Source: CAZYWA01 sp964650975 [NCBI: uncultured bacterium] (GTDB taxonomy: Bacteria > JADJOY01). Taken from it: 30,380 nt of DNA. The stretch spans positions 1-30,380 of the forward strand of contig CAZYWA010000017.1 in NCBI GenBank assembly GCA_964650975.1. Direction: 5' to 3'. Positions 1 to 7,163 of this stretch are shown here, piece after piece. The first letter of the stretch is position 1, and each line of letters opens with the position of its first letter. The position numbers and the translations under genes are program-made. The notes beneath the pieces are model-generated. The model searched no databases, was not told the origin of the DNA, and saw only the letters and a program-made list of their open reading frames with translations.

Positions 1-1917
1 CGAGGAGACCGCGTCATCGAGCGTCTCCACCACCCACGTGTCCCCCAGCAGCTCGTCGACCAGCGGGCGATAGCGCTCGTCCACCTGCACCAGATCGCGC
101 GCGCGGCCGATCCATCCGCTGCGCGACGACGGCACCGCGGCGTCGGCCCGGGGCGTGCGCGCGACGTCGACGGGCGCCAACCCCGCGCGTCCCGCTCCTT
201 CCTGCTTGAGCAGCGAGATCCACGCGACGCTGTCGCGCGGCCCGTTCACCACCACGTAGTCGAGCGCCGCTCCCAGCCGCGCCTCGAGGGCGCGCGTGTA
301 GCGATCCTCGGTGGTCACGACGTCCGACACGGTGCCGTGGAAGGCGCCCTCCGCAGGCGCCTCGGCGAGCACCCGGCGAGCGCCCGACGTGAGCCCCTCG
401 CGACGGCGCAGCGACTCCTCGAGCGAGGCCCAGCGGCTCTCCGAGCGGGTGAGCTGGGTGCGCGCCGCGTCGACCGCGTGCGCCGCCTCCTCGAGCTCGA
501 CGCGGCGCTGGTTGGCGCGCTCGCGGACCGCGGCGCGCTCGGAGGAGATCGAGTCGCGGTGACGGTTGAGGTGCTCGAGCTCGTTCGACGAGGCGGCGGC
601 GCCCTCGGTCAGCGCCTCGATCTGGCGCAGCGCGCCCTCGCGCTCCGCGTGCTTGCGCTCGAGGCGCGCGCGCACCTGCAGCTCGCGCTTGCCCTGGGTC
701 TTGATCTCACCCTCGAGCATGGAGCGGACGTTGAGCAAGCCGAAGTGGGAGGAGCGTTTCGCGTCGAGCTCCGCCTCAAGCTCGGCCTGCACCGCGCGCT
801 CGCCTCGCAGCCGCTCGTCGATCCCCGCGCGATGCCCGGCGGCGTTCTGGTACGCATCCAGCGCCTCGGCGCGCCGGGCGCGAGCCGCGGCGCTGCGCTC
901 GCCGAACTCGGCGGACATGAGGTCGAGCGTGTTCCGGTCGGAGTCGATGCGGGTACGCCGCTCGGCGATCCGCTCCCGCTCCCCGGCCACGTAGACCAGC
1001 GTCTGCTCCGCCTGGTTCAGCTTCATCACCACCGCATGGTGCTCGCCGTCCTTGTCGCGCGCGCTGCGCTCGACCTCGACCAGCTCGAGGCGGCGGCGCT
1101 CGAGGTCGGCGTCGATGCGGCTGACGCCGAGCGAGAGCCAGGTCTGCTCGCGGGAAAGCGATTCGAGGAGCCCCGCCTGGCCGGCGTGCTCGGTGAGCAG
1201 CAGCGTCAGCGTGCGCCCGGTGAGATCGGCGTCCAGGCCGCGGATCTCCAGGCGATGCTGCTCGTAGCGCTCGGCCTTGCGCGCCTGGCGCGAGAGCGAG
1301 CCCACCTGGCGCTCGAGCTCGGTGAGGATCGCGTCCACGTGCTGGAGGTTCTGACTGGTCGCCTCCATCTTGCGCTCGGCCTCGAGACGGCGGCTGCGGT
1401 AGCGAGAGATGCCGGCCACTTCCTCGATGAACGCGCGGCGGTCCTGGGGCTTGGCCCCGATGAGCTGGCTGACCCGGCCCTGCTCGATCACCGAATAGGT
1501 ACGACTACCGATGCCGGTTCCGAGAAAGATCTCGGTGATGTCCTTCAGCCGGCAGGGTGTGGCGTTGATCGAGTACTCGCTTTCACCCGTGCGGTAGATG
1601 CGGCGCCCGACGGTGATGGCGGGATAGCCCTTGTAGGGCGCGGGGACGTCGTCACCGTTGACGCTGAAGGTGATCTGCACTTCCGCCAGACCGACCTGCT
1701 TCATCGAGTCGGAGCCGTTGAAGAGCAGGTCCTCCATGCTGCGGCCGCGCAACCGCTTGTGGCTCTGCTCGCCGAGCGCCCACATCAGCGCGTCGACGAT
1801 GTTCGACTTGCCGCAGCCGTTGGGGCCCACGATGGCGGTGACGCCATCGGTGAACTCGAGCTTGGTCCGCTCGGCAAACGACTTGAAACCCACCACTTCG
1901 AGCGCCTGGATGCGCAT
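1..1917 (-). CDS. smc: Chromosome segregation ATPase Smc, N-terminal half (partial)
   Basis: Smc is a condensin-type ATPase that compacts and helps segregate the chromosome, acting with ScpA and ScpB. The 639 codons seen here start with MRIQALEVVGFKSF, the usual Smc opening, followed by a Walker A motif GPNGCGKS at residues 31-38. Next comes the conserved block around VIEQGRVSQLIGAKPQDRR (about residues 140-160), containing the Q-loop. A long charged, Arg/Glu/Ala-rich coiled-coil arm spans about residues 170-510. A hinge-like region begins around residue 515 and includes the GAGRAGLAPVDV block. The gene continues beyond base 1, so the second arm and the C-terminal Walker B/signature half are not visible. 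The ATG at 1917 is preceded by GAGGGACGTGA, a reasonable ribosome binding site, and matches the family N-terminus. The neighbour upstream is tRNA-Gly. Family assignment is firm. Confidence 0.96.
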   Translation of the reverse strand, partial: MRIQALEVVGFKSFAERTKLEFTDGVTAIVGPNGCGKSNIVDALMWALGEQSHKRLRGRSMEDLLFNGSDSMKQVGLAEVQITFSVNGDDVPAPYKGYPAITVGRRIYRTGESEYSINATPCRLKDITEIFLGTGIGSRTYSVIEQGRVSQLIGAKPQDRRAFIEEVAGISRYRSRRLEAERKMEATSQNLQHVDAILTELERQVGSLSRQARKAERYEQHRLEIRGLDADLTGRTLTLLLTEHAGQAGLLESLSREQTWLSLGVSRIDADLERRRLELVEVERSARDKDGEHHAVVMKLNQAEQTLVYVAGERERIAERRTRIDSDRNTLDLMSAEFGERSAAARARRAEALDAYQNAAGHRAGIDERLRGERAVQAELEAELDAKRSSHFGLLNVRSMLEGEIKTQGKRELQVRARLERKHAEREGALRQIEALTEGAAASSNELEHLNRHRDSISSERAAVRERANQRRVELEEAAHAVDAARTQLTRSESRWASLEESLRRREGLTSGARRVLAEAPAEGAFHGTVSDVVTTEDRYTRALEARLGAALDYVVVNGPRDSVAWISLLKQEGAGRAGLAPVDVARTPRADAAVPSSRSGWIGRARDLVQVDERYRPLVDELLGDTWVVETLDDAVSS

Positions 1918-1987
1918 TCACGTCCCTCGGGCGCGGTGCAGGCGGGCGGGGGGTCCGCCGCCGACCGTTTCGGCCGAAGATACAAGC

Positions 1988-2004
1988 TGCGGTATGTCAC
2001 CGCA
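1988..2004. promoter_or_regulatory. Inverted repeat upstream of smc, possible operator
   Basis: A perfect 6-bp inverted repeat, TGCGGT-N5-ACCGCA, lies about 70 bp upstream of the smc start in the 201-bp gap between smc and tRNA-Gly. On the minus strand it overlaps a weak promoter-like pair (TTGCGG, 17 bp, TATCTT). It could be an operator or just a chance repeat. The rest of the gap holds another small inverted repeat (2042-2061) and no credible reading frame. Confidence 0.25.
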
Positions 2005-2118
2005 AGACCCACCACAAGATTTAGTATGTGTGCATGGCGGAAGGCTGGACGCGGCCAGCCTCCCCGAGCACTACTTCGGGCGGGACGGGGCCCGGAACAT
2101 CCCCCGTGGGAACGTCTC

Positions 2119-2194
2119 TGGAGCGGGCAACGGGATTCGAACCCGCGACACCGAGCTTGGGAAGCTCGTACTCTACCAACTGAGCTATGCCCGC
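2119..2194 (-). tRNA. tRNA-Gly (anticodon CCC)
   Basis: Read on the minus strand this folds as a full tRNA. A 7-bp acceptor stem (GCGGGCA with TGCCCGC) encloses a D-arm with AGCTCAGTTGGTAGAG, a 5-bp anticodon stem CGAGC/GCTCG and a T-arm with GGTTCGAATCC. The anticodon loop TTCCCAA places CCC at positions 34-36, decoding GGG glycine. The discriminator base is followed by an encoded CCA (2121-2119). It begins 33 nt after the stop of the upstream TPR gene with no obvious promoter or terminator between, so co-transcription and processing from that mRNA are possible. Confidence 0.97.
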
Positions 2195-2227
2195 CAGCTA
2201 GAACCTGCGGTCCTCAAACTACCTGGG

Positions 2228-4057
2228 TCACAGTTCCTTGAGAAGATCGGCCAGCTTCTTCTTCACGTTCCGGTAGTCCTCGTCGACCGCGTAGACCTTG
2301 CTGAAGTAATCGTAGGCCTCGTCGAACCGGCCCAGCGCCTCCAGCGCGAGACCGATCTCGTAGAGCAAGCCGGTCGCCTTCTCCTGAGTCACGCCCTCGG
2401 TTTCGAGCGCTTCCTTGAGGAACGAGATGGCCTTCTCGAGCTCCTCGTTGTCCTCGTGGCAGAGCGCCATCATGGTGAGCGCGTCGACGCGCCACGTGGG
2501 ATCTTGCGCCGCGATCTCGAACTCGTGGATGGCGTCGTCGATCAGCGCCATCTCCTTGTACGCGATGCCCAGGTTGTAGTGGGTGTCGGCGTCCTCGTTC
2601 CCGATCTGCTGCTCGAGCCCCTTCTTGAACTCGCTGAAGACGCGCTCGAAGCCCGAGCGCGTGAAGATCTCCGCGTTGTTCGGGTTGAGCGAATCCGGAT
2701 CGATCTGGCTCGGCATCTTGTCGAGGTAATCGCGGTCCGACTTGAGACGGATCCGGTCGTCGGCGTCGGTATCGACGCTGAGTAGCGCCGCTTCCGTGTC
2801 GTCGCCGAGCGCGGCCGGTTGAGGCGGCTCGCCCTCGTCGATCCACGAGGAGCCCGATGCCTCGCCGGACGAATCCAGGTCGGCGCCGGTGTCCTCGGAA
2901 AGAGCTCGGGTCAGCACGTCCTCGACCCCTTCCACCGATTCGCTGCTCGACCAGACGTCGCTCGCCGGCGACGGCTGGGCCGCTCCGGCCCGCGAATCCG
3001 CGGGAGGCTCGTAGCCGAAGACGTCGCCCACCGAGTGACCGCCGAGCGGCTCGTCCTCGGTCGCCTGGAAGAGGTCCTCGCCACCCTCGCCCCCCGGCGT
3101 ACCGGGCGCAGGCTGATCACCGCCAGACCAGCTGTAGCTCTGGATGAAGTTCTCGATCTCGTCGTCGAGGGTCTGCTTCGGGGCTCCGGGGGCCGCGGGC
3201 TTGGCTCGCTTCACTTCCGCGTGATGCGCGGCGGTCGGCTCGCTGGGCGGCGCGTACCGCTCCTCCTGTGTCTCGGTCATGAGCGCGGCCGAATCGCTGG
3301 CCTCGACGCCCCACAGCCGGCGCACCAGCTCACGCCGATCGCCGCGCGCCGCCGCCGAGTGGATGAGCTCGCCGACCATCGAGGCCTTGGTGGCGGCGCC
3401 CTTCTCGTCGTAGATCTCTTGAACGGCGCGCAACGCCTCGGCGGTGTCGTCGTGAATCGATAGCAGCCGGTCGAGCACCGCTTCCGCGCGCTCGCGGTCG
3501 CCGCGGTCGGCGAGCAAGCCCGCGACGGTCAGCAACTGATCACTCGCCTCGCGGACGTACGACTCCGCGGTGAAGAGGTCGGCGAGCTTGAGGCCCAGCT
3601 CGACGCTCTCGTGGCTGAGCTCGCTCATCCGCTTGAGGACGTGCAGCACCTCGTTCTTCTGCTGGTTCTGCTGGAAGATGACGATCGCCGCGTGGTACTG
3701 GTCGATCGCGTCGCGGATCAGGCCCTGGCGCTTGTAGAGGTCCGCCAGCTCGAGGATGATCGTCGAGTTGTCCGCGTTGAGCTTCAGGACTTGCTTGTAG
3801 GTGGCGATCGCCTTGAGGTTGAAGCCGTCGTCCTTGTAGGACTTGGCGACGGTCAGGAACTCTTCCTCGGCGCGCTGCTGGTTCCCCTGCTTGGCGTAAA
3901 ACTCGGCGAGCTTGATCCGGGCCCGGTAGTCCTCCGGATTCTGCCGGACGATCTCTTCGTACTCGTTGATGAGCTTGTCGTCGCCGCGCTTCCGGAAGAG
4001 CGCGGTGAGCCCGAGGCGATCGAGTAGGGAGGGCTTCGAACCCTTGCCTTTGGCCAA
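2228..4057 (-). CDS. TPR-repeat protein, function unknown
   Basis: A 609-residue soluble protein with no signal peptide or membrane segment. Residues about 41-220 form consecutive TPR-like helix pairs (for example DYRARIKLAEFYAKQGNQ and STIILELADLYKRQGLIRDA). A low-complexity Pro/Glu/Asp/Ser-rich linker follows from about 250 to 425. A second TPR block from about 485 to the end contains THYNLGIAYKEMALIDDAI. TPRs mediate protein-protein contacts, so it is probably a cytoplasmic scaffold; no enzymatic motif is seen. The ATG at 4057 gives the N-terminus MAKGKGSKPSLLDRLG. It lies 29 nt after accC and appears to be the last protein gene of the efp-accB-accC transcription unit. Partners and role are unknown, and any link to the nearby pilus genes is only positional. 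Confidence 0.9.
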   Translation of the reverse strand: MAKGKGSKPSLLDRLGLTALFRKRGDDKLINEYEEIVRQNPEDYRARIKLAEFYAKQGNQQRAEEEFLTVAKSYKDDGFNLKAIATYKQVLKLNADNSTIILELADLYKRQGLIRDAIDQYHAAIVIFQQNQQKNEVLHVLKRMSELSHESVELGLKLADLFTAESYVREASDQLLTVAGLLADRGDRERAEAVLDRLLSIHDDTAEALRAVQEIYDEKGAATKASMVGELIHSAAARGDRRELVRRLWGVEASDSAALMTETQEERYAPPSEPTAAHHAEVKRAKPAAPGAPKQTLDDEIENFIQSYSWSGGDQPAPGTPGGEGGEDLFQATEDEPLGGHSVGDVFGYEPPADSRAGAAQPSPASDVWSSSESVEGVEDVLTRALSEDTGADLDSSGEASGSSWIDEGEPPQPAALGDDTEAALLSVDTDADDRIRLKSDRDYLDKMPSQIDPDSLNPNNAEIFTRSGFERVFSEFKKGLEQQIGNEDADTHYNLGIAYKEMALIDDAIHEFEIAAQDPTWRVDALTMMALCHEDNEELEKAISFLKEALETEGVTQEKATGLLYEIGLALEALGRFDEAYDYFSKVYAVDEDYRNVKKKLADLLKEL

Positions 4058-4086
4058 GCCGCCCCCCCCTCCGTATCCGGAACGAA

Positions 4087-5424
4087 TCAGGCGGAAAAGC
4101 GCCTGAGGAACTCGCCGGTGACCCGCCCCTCGACGAAGTCGGGGTCGGCTAAGACCTGCCGATGCAGGTCGAGATTGGATTGCACGCCGTCGAGAATCAT
4201 CTCGCGTAGAGCGACTCTCATCTTGGCGATCGCGGCGGGGCGGGCTTCCGCGTGAGTGATGACCTTGGCCAGGAGCGGGTCCGAATCCGCCGTGATCGAG
4301 TCACCTACCTGCAGCGCGCTCTCGACGCGCACGCCGCTCCCGCCAGGAGGATGATACCGCGTGACTGTACCATACGACCTTTCGAAGGTCACGGGGTGCT
4401 CGGCGTAGATCCGGCACTCCACGGCGGCGCCGCGGATGCGCAGATCCTCTTGGTGCATCTTGAGCGGCTCGTCGTTCGCGAGCCGGATCTGCTCGCGCAC
4501 CACGTCGAGCCCGGTGACCGCCTCGGTCACCGGGTGCTCGGCCTGGATCCGGGCGCTCATCTCGATGAAGAAGAAGCGGCTCTTGGCGTCGAGCAGGAAC
4601 TCGACGGTGCCCGCGTTCACGTAGTTGACCGCCGACGCCGCCTTGATCGCGGCTTCGCCCATCTCGTCCCTGAGCGCCGGGTTCATCCCCCGAGCGGGGG
4701 CCTCCTCGAGGATTTTCTCGTAGCGGCGCTGGATGGTGCAGTCGCGTTCGCCCAGGTGGATCACGTTCCCCTGGGTGTCCGCCAGGATCTGGAACTCCAC
4801 GTGGCGAGCGTCCGCGCAGTACCGCTCGACGATCAGGTGCTCGTCGCCGAACGCGGCGCGGACCTCGTTGCGGGCCGCCTCGTAGGCCTCGAGGAATCGC
4901 GACGGGTCCTGGACCAGCCGCAGACCGCGGCCGCCGACTCCCGACGCCGCCTTGATGAGCACCGGGAACCCGACTCCCTGCGCCGCGCGCAGCGCCTCGC
5001 GAGGATCGGAGATCTTGCGAGGGATCCCGGGGAGCACCGGGACACCGGCGCGGCTCACCAGCTCGCGCGCCTTGCCCTTGTTCCCCATGAGCCGCAGGTT
5101 CCGGATGGTGGGCCCGATGAAGGTGATGCCGCAGTTGTGGCAGACCTCGGCGAAGGCGGCGCTCTCCGCGAGCAGCCCGTACCCGGGGTGGATCGCGTCG
5201 GCGCCGCTGGTCTCGGCAGCGCCCAGAAGCCGCGGGATGTTGAGGTAGCTCTCCGCGATGGGAGGCGGACCGACGCACACGCTCTCGTCGGCGAGCCGCG
5301 AGTGCAACGCGTCGCGGTCCGCGGTGGAGCAGACCGCGACCGTGCGGATTCCCATCTCGCGGCAGGAGCGGATGATCCTGAGCGCGATTTCCCCGCGCGT
5401 GGCGATGAGAACCTTCCGGATCAC
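4087..5424 (-). CDS. accC: Biotin carboxylase subunit of acetyl-CoA carboxylase (divergent active site)
   Basis: AccC carboxylates the biotin on AccB with ATP and bicarbonate, the first half-reaction of malonyl-CoA synthesis. The 445-residue length is normal. An N-terminal biotin-carboxylase domain opens with VLIATRGEIALRI, followed by HPGYGLLAES, an ATP-grasp domain with the glycine loop SGVGGRG, HVEFQILAD, ERDCTIQRRYEK and EEAPARG, then IEMSARIQAEHPVTE and a C-terminal domain with VECRIYAEHP and GSGVRVES. Several normally invariant positions differ. Ser290 replaces the metal-binding Asn of EMNTRIQVEHP and Ala295 replaces Val. Tyr235 stands where RRHQK has His, and the glycine loop is degraded. 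Glu288, Arg292 and the RRxxK lysine are kept. The gene starts 10 nt after accB, and AccB partnership is likely. A paralogue with another substrate or reduced activity is possible. Confidence 0.92.
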   Translation of the reverse strand: MIRKVLIATRGEIALRIIRSCREMGIRTVAVCSTADRDALHSRLADESVCVGPPPIAESYLNIPRLLGAAETSGADAIHPGYGLLAESAAFAEVCHNCGITFIGPTIRNLRLMGNKGKARELVSRAGVPVLPGIPRKISDPREALRAAQGVGFPVLIKAASGVGGRGLRLVQDPSRFLEAYEAARNEVRAAFGDEHLIVERYCADARHVEFQILADTQGNVIHLGERDCTIQRRYEKILEEAPARGMNPALRDEMGEAAIKAASAVNYVNAGTVEFLLDAKSRFFFIEMSARIQAEHPVTEAVTGLDVVREQIRLANDEPLKMHQEDLRIRGAAVECRIYAEHPVTFERSYGTVTRYHPPGGSGVRVESALQVGDSITADSDPLLAKVITHAEARPAAIAKMRVALREMILDGVQSNLDLHRQVLADPDFVEGRVTGEFLRRFSA

Positions 5425-5434
5425 GGCCCAGGAC

Positions 5435-5896
5435 TCACAGCACCGGCTCGATGAGGAACAGCCGCTGGCCGTACTCGACCGCCTGCCCGTCCTCGACCAG
5501 CACCTTGGCGACGCGCCCCTTCACGTCGCTCTCGATCTCGTTCATGACCTTCATCGACTCGACGATGCACAGCGTGGCGCCGGCGTCGACCAGCGACCCG
5601 ATCTCGACGAACGCGGGCTTTCCCGGCGAAGGCGCCCGGAAGAACGTGCCGACCAGCGGCGACGAGATGACCCGCAGCTGGTCCTCGTCGGTCGGGCGCT
5701 CGCGAGGGCCGCCCTCGGCGGGTGCAGCCGGCGGACCGGCCGAACGCACGACCATCGGCGGCGCCACGTGCTCGATGGCCGTGCCTCCGAGCGCGCGCAC
5801 GATCTCGAGCTTCTCGCCGTCGCGCTCGATGCGCAGCTCGCGGACGTCGGTCTGCATCAGGAACCGGATCAGATCCTCGAGGTCACGATCGGTCAC
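5435..5896 (-). CDS. accB: Biotin carboxyl carrier protein of acetyl-CoA carboxylase
   Basis: AccB carries the biotin that shuttles CO2 from AccC to the carboxyltransferase. The 153-residue protein has the expected order: an N-terminal helical segment (TDRDLEDLIRFLMQTDVREL), a Pro/Ala-rich linker (about residues 45-75), and a C-terminal biotinyl domain starting at VISSPLVGTFFRAPSP. The biotinylation site reads ESMKVMNEI with Lys116 as the modified residue; the usual form is EAMKMMN. The start is taken as GTG at 5896 because it shares GTGA with the efp stop codon. This implies translational coupling, and the protein then begins at the family's usual place. Longer upstream readings in this frame only translate efp out of frame. 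accC follows after 10 nt. The carboxyltransferase genes accA and accD are not in the window. Confidence 0.93.
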   Translation of the reverse strand: MTDRDLEDLIRFLMQTDVRELRIERDGEKLEIVRALGGTAIEHVAPPMVVRSAGPPAAPAEGGPRERPTDEDQLRVISSPLVGTFFRAPSPGKPAFVEIGSLVDAGATLCIVESMKVMNEIESDVKGRVAKVLVEDGQAVEYGQRLFLIEPVL

Positions 5897-6471
5897 GACT
5901 TTCCCCTCGCCGACGAAGCGCGCTCCACGTATTGCCCGGTGCGCGTGTCGACCTTGACGACGTCTCCCTCGTTCAGGAAGAGCGGAACTTGTACCGTAGC
6001 GCCGGTTTCGAGAGTCGCCGGCTTGGTGCCGCCGGTCGCCGTGTCGCCGCGTACGCCGGGATCGGTCTTGACCACGGCGAGCTCCGCGAAAATCGGCAGC
6101 TCGAGGCCGATCGGCCGTCCCTGGTAAATCTGCACGCCCAGCGTGGTGCCGTCCTTGGCCCACTGGATGTCCGAACCCAGCGCATCCACCGAAAACGTGA
6201 GCTGCTCGTAGGACGCCGTGTCCATCAGCGTGATGTCGTCGCCGGCCTTGAAGAGGTATTGCATCTCCCGCAGCTCGACGTCGGGGATGCCCACCTTGTC
6301 GCCGGAGCGGAACGTCTGATCGAGCACCTTCCCCGTGAGCAGGCTCTTGAGCTTGGTGCGAACGAAGGCGCCACCCTTGCCGGGCTTCACGTGCTGGAAG
6401 TCCACGATCACGTAGGGCTCGCCATTGAGCTCGATCTTGAGCCCCTTTCGAAATTCCGCTGTCGAGATCAT
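5893..6471 (-). CDS. efp: Translation elongation factor P
   Basis: EF-P binds ribosomes stalled at polyproline stretches and promotes peptide bond formation. The 192 residues cover the KOW-like N-terminal domain and two OB-fold domains. The tip loop reads KPGKGGAFVRTKL, placing Lys32 at the site that is beta-lysylated by EpmA/EpmB in lysine-type EF-Ps; no modification gene is in the window. The middle domain has MQYLFKAGDDITLMDTASYEQ, and the third contains TGATVQVPLFLNEGDVVKVDTRTGQYVER, a hallmark of the family. The sequence MISTAEFRKGLKIELNGEPY is the normal N-terminus, so the ATG at 6471 is secure. It begins 35 nt after the small TPR-like gene and its TGA stop overlaps the accB start. Confidence 0.97.
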   Translation of the reverse strand: MISTAEFRKGLKIELNGEPYVIVDFQHVKPGKGGAFVRTKLKSLLTGKVLDQTFRSGDKVGIPDVELREMQYLFKAGDDITLMDTASYEQLTFSVDALGSDIQWAKDGTTLGVQIYQGRPIGLELPIFAELAVVKTDPGVRGDTATGGTKPATLETGATVQVPLFLNEGDVVKVDTRTGQYVERASSARGKS

Positions 6472-6506
6472 CGAGAAGCCTGCCTCCTGGTGACGATTCC
6501 GGTCCT

Positions 6507-7046
6507 TCAGCTGGTGACGACCCGGGTCAGCTCGCGGCGCAAGCGTCCCAGGTACATCTCGAGCGCCTGCAGCTCCTGCCGGGACGCGTCCGGCACGGCG
6601 GCGGCGGCCGGCGCCGCGCTCGCCGCCGACCGCGTGCCAGCACCCGGTGCGTCGAGCTGCGCCAGGGCCGCCGCGAGCTCGGGAAGCTCGGGCGCGTCGC
6701 CGTCGGTCGCTCGAAGAGCGGTCAGCTGAGCCCGTGCCTCGCTCCCCATTCCCTTCGCGATGTAGATCCGCGTCAGCAACACCCGCCCGGCCAAGTGTTC
6801 CGGATTGGTCTCCAGTCCGCGCGTGCAGATGTGCAACGCCGTGTCCGCCATGTTCATACCCAGGTAACGCTCGGCGAGCTTCACGTAGGCTCCAGGGTCG
6901 GGAGCCGGGCGCGCTGGCGCACGCCCCTCACGCCGCCTCGCAGCGGGCCGCTCCGCGGCGTTGGCCGCCGTCGATCCCGACGTTGGGGACCGGAATCCAG
7001 CCCACCACGATTTGAGGCGAGTCCAGAGTCCCACGAGTATGTCCAT
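6507..7046 (-). CDS. Small TPR-like protein, function unknown
   Basis: A 179-residue protein. It has a Trp/Arg-rich N-terminus (MDILVGLWTRLKSWWAGF) that may bind membrane amphipathically, a charged Ala/Arg/Pro linker, then TPR-like helices at about residues 55-125 (PGAYVKLAERYLGMNMADTALHICTRGLETNPEHLAGRVLLTRIYIAKG). An Ala-rich segment and a C-terminal helix (QELQALEMYLGRLRREL) follow. No catalytic motif or cleavable signal peptide is seen. A TTG 48 nt upstream (7094) is in frame, but I prefer the ATG at 7046 because an extended -10 promoter motif lies between the two. It is the first gene of the unit leading to efp-accB-accC, so it might affect translation or fatty-acid synthesis. It could equally be an unrelated scaffold. 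Confidence 0.75.
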   Translation of the reverse strand: MDILVGLWTRLKSWWAGFRSPTSGSTAANAAERPAARRREGRAPARPAPDPGAYVKLAERYLGMNMADTALHICTRGLETNPEHLAGRVLLTRIYIAKGMGSEARAQLTALRATDGDAPELPELAAALAQLDAPGAGTRSAASAAPAAAAVPDASRQELQALEMYLGRLRRELTRVVTS

Positions 7047-7076
7047 TCGTCCGAGCGCGCGCTGCGTTCGGAGCAG

Positions 7077-7085
7077 AGTGTACCA
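7077..7085 (-). promoter_or_regulatory. Extended -10 promoter for the TPR-efp-accB-accC unit
   Basis: The minus strand reads TGG-TACACT, an extended -10 element (TGn before a TATAAT-like hexamer). It lies 31 bp upstream of the ATG at 7046 and just downstream of the hairpin that ends the previous unit. No good -35 hexamer is seen at 17 bp, as is common for extended -10 promoters. Confidence 0.45.
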
Positions 7086-7097
7086 GGGTCTCAATGC

Positions 7098-7132
7098 AAC
7101 GAGCGGGCGGGGTTTACCCCCGCCCGCTCGTT
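7098..7132 (-). terminator. Strong hairpin terminator ending the pilM...lipoprotein operon
   Basis: A perfect 15-bp, GC-rich inverted repeat (7098-7112 with 7118-7132) with a 5-nt loop starts 31 nt after the stop of the Ig-like lipoprotein gene. It has no long U-tract on either strand beyond the terminal TT, so it may need help from Rho. Its position between two same-strand transcription units fits a terminator. Confidence 0.75.
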
Positions 7133-7163
7133 CTGTCTCAGGAGGCGGTCCAGGTTACCGCGG

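Noticed and set aside
2042-2061. Inverted repeat AGGCTGG-N6-CCAGCCT as the tRNA terminator
   Set aside because: The stem is only 7 bp, lies about 60 nt past the tRNA, and no U-tract follows, so I do not call it a terminator.
337-2241. Long plus-strand reading frame opposite smc
   Set aside because: It is the antisense shadow of smc and the tRNA, has Arg/Ala/Leu-biased composition from high GC at third positions, and shows no protein family motif.
7047-7094. TTG start for the small TPR-like protein
   Set aside because: It lies upstream of the extended -10 motif that probably drives the gene, and it has no ribosome binding site; the ATG at 7046 is preferred.
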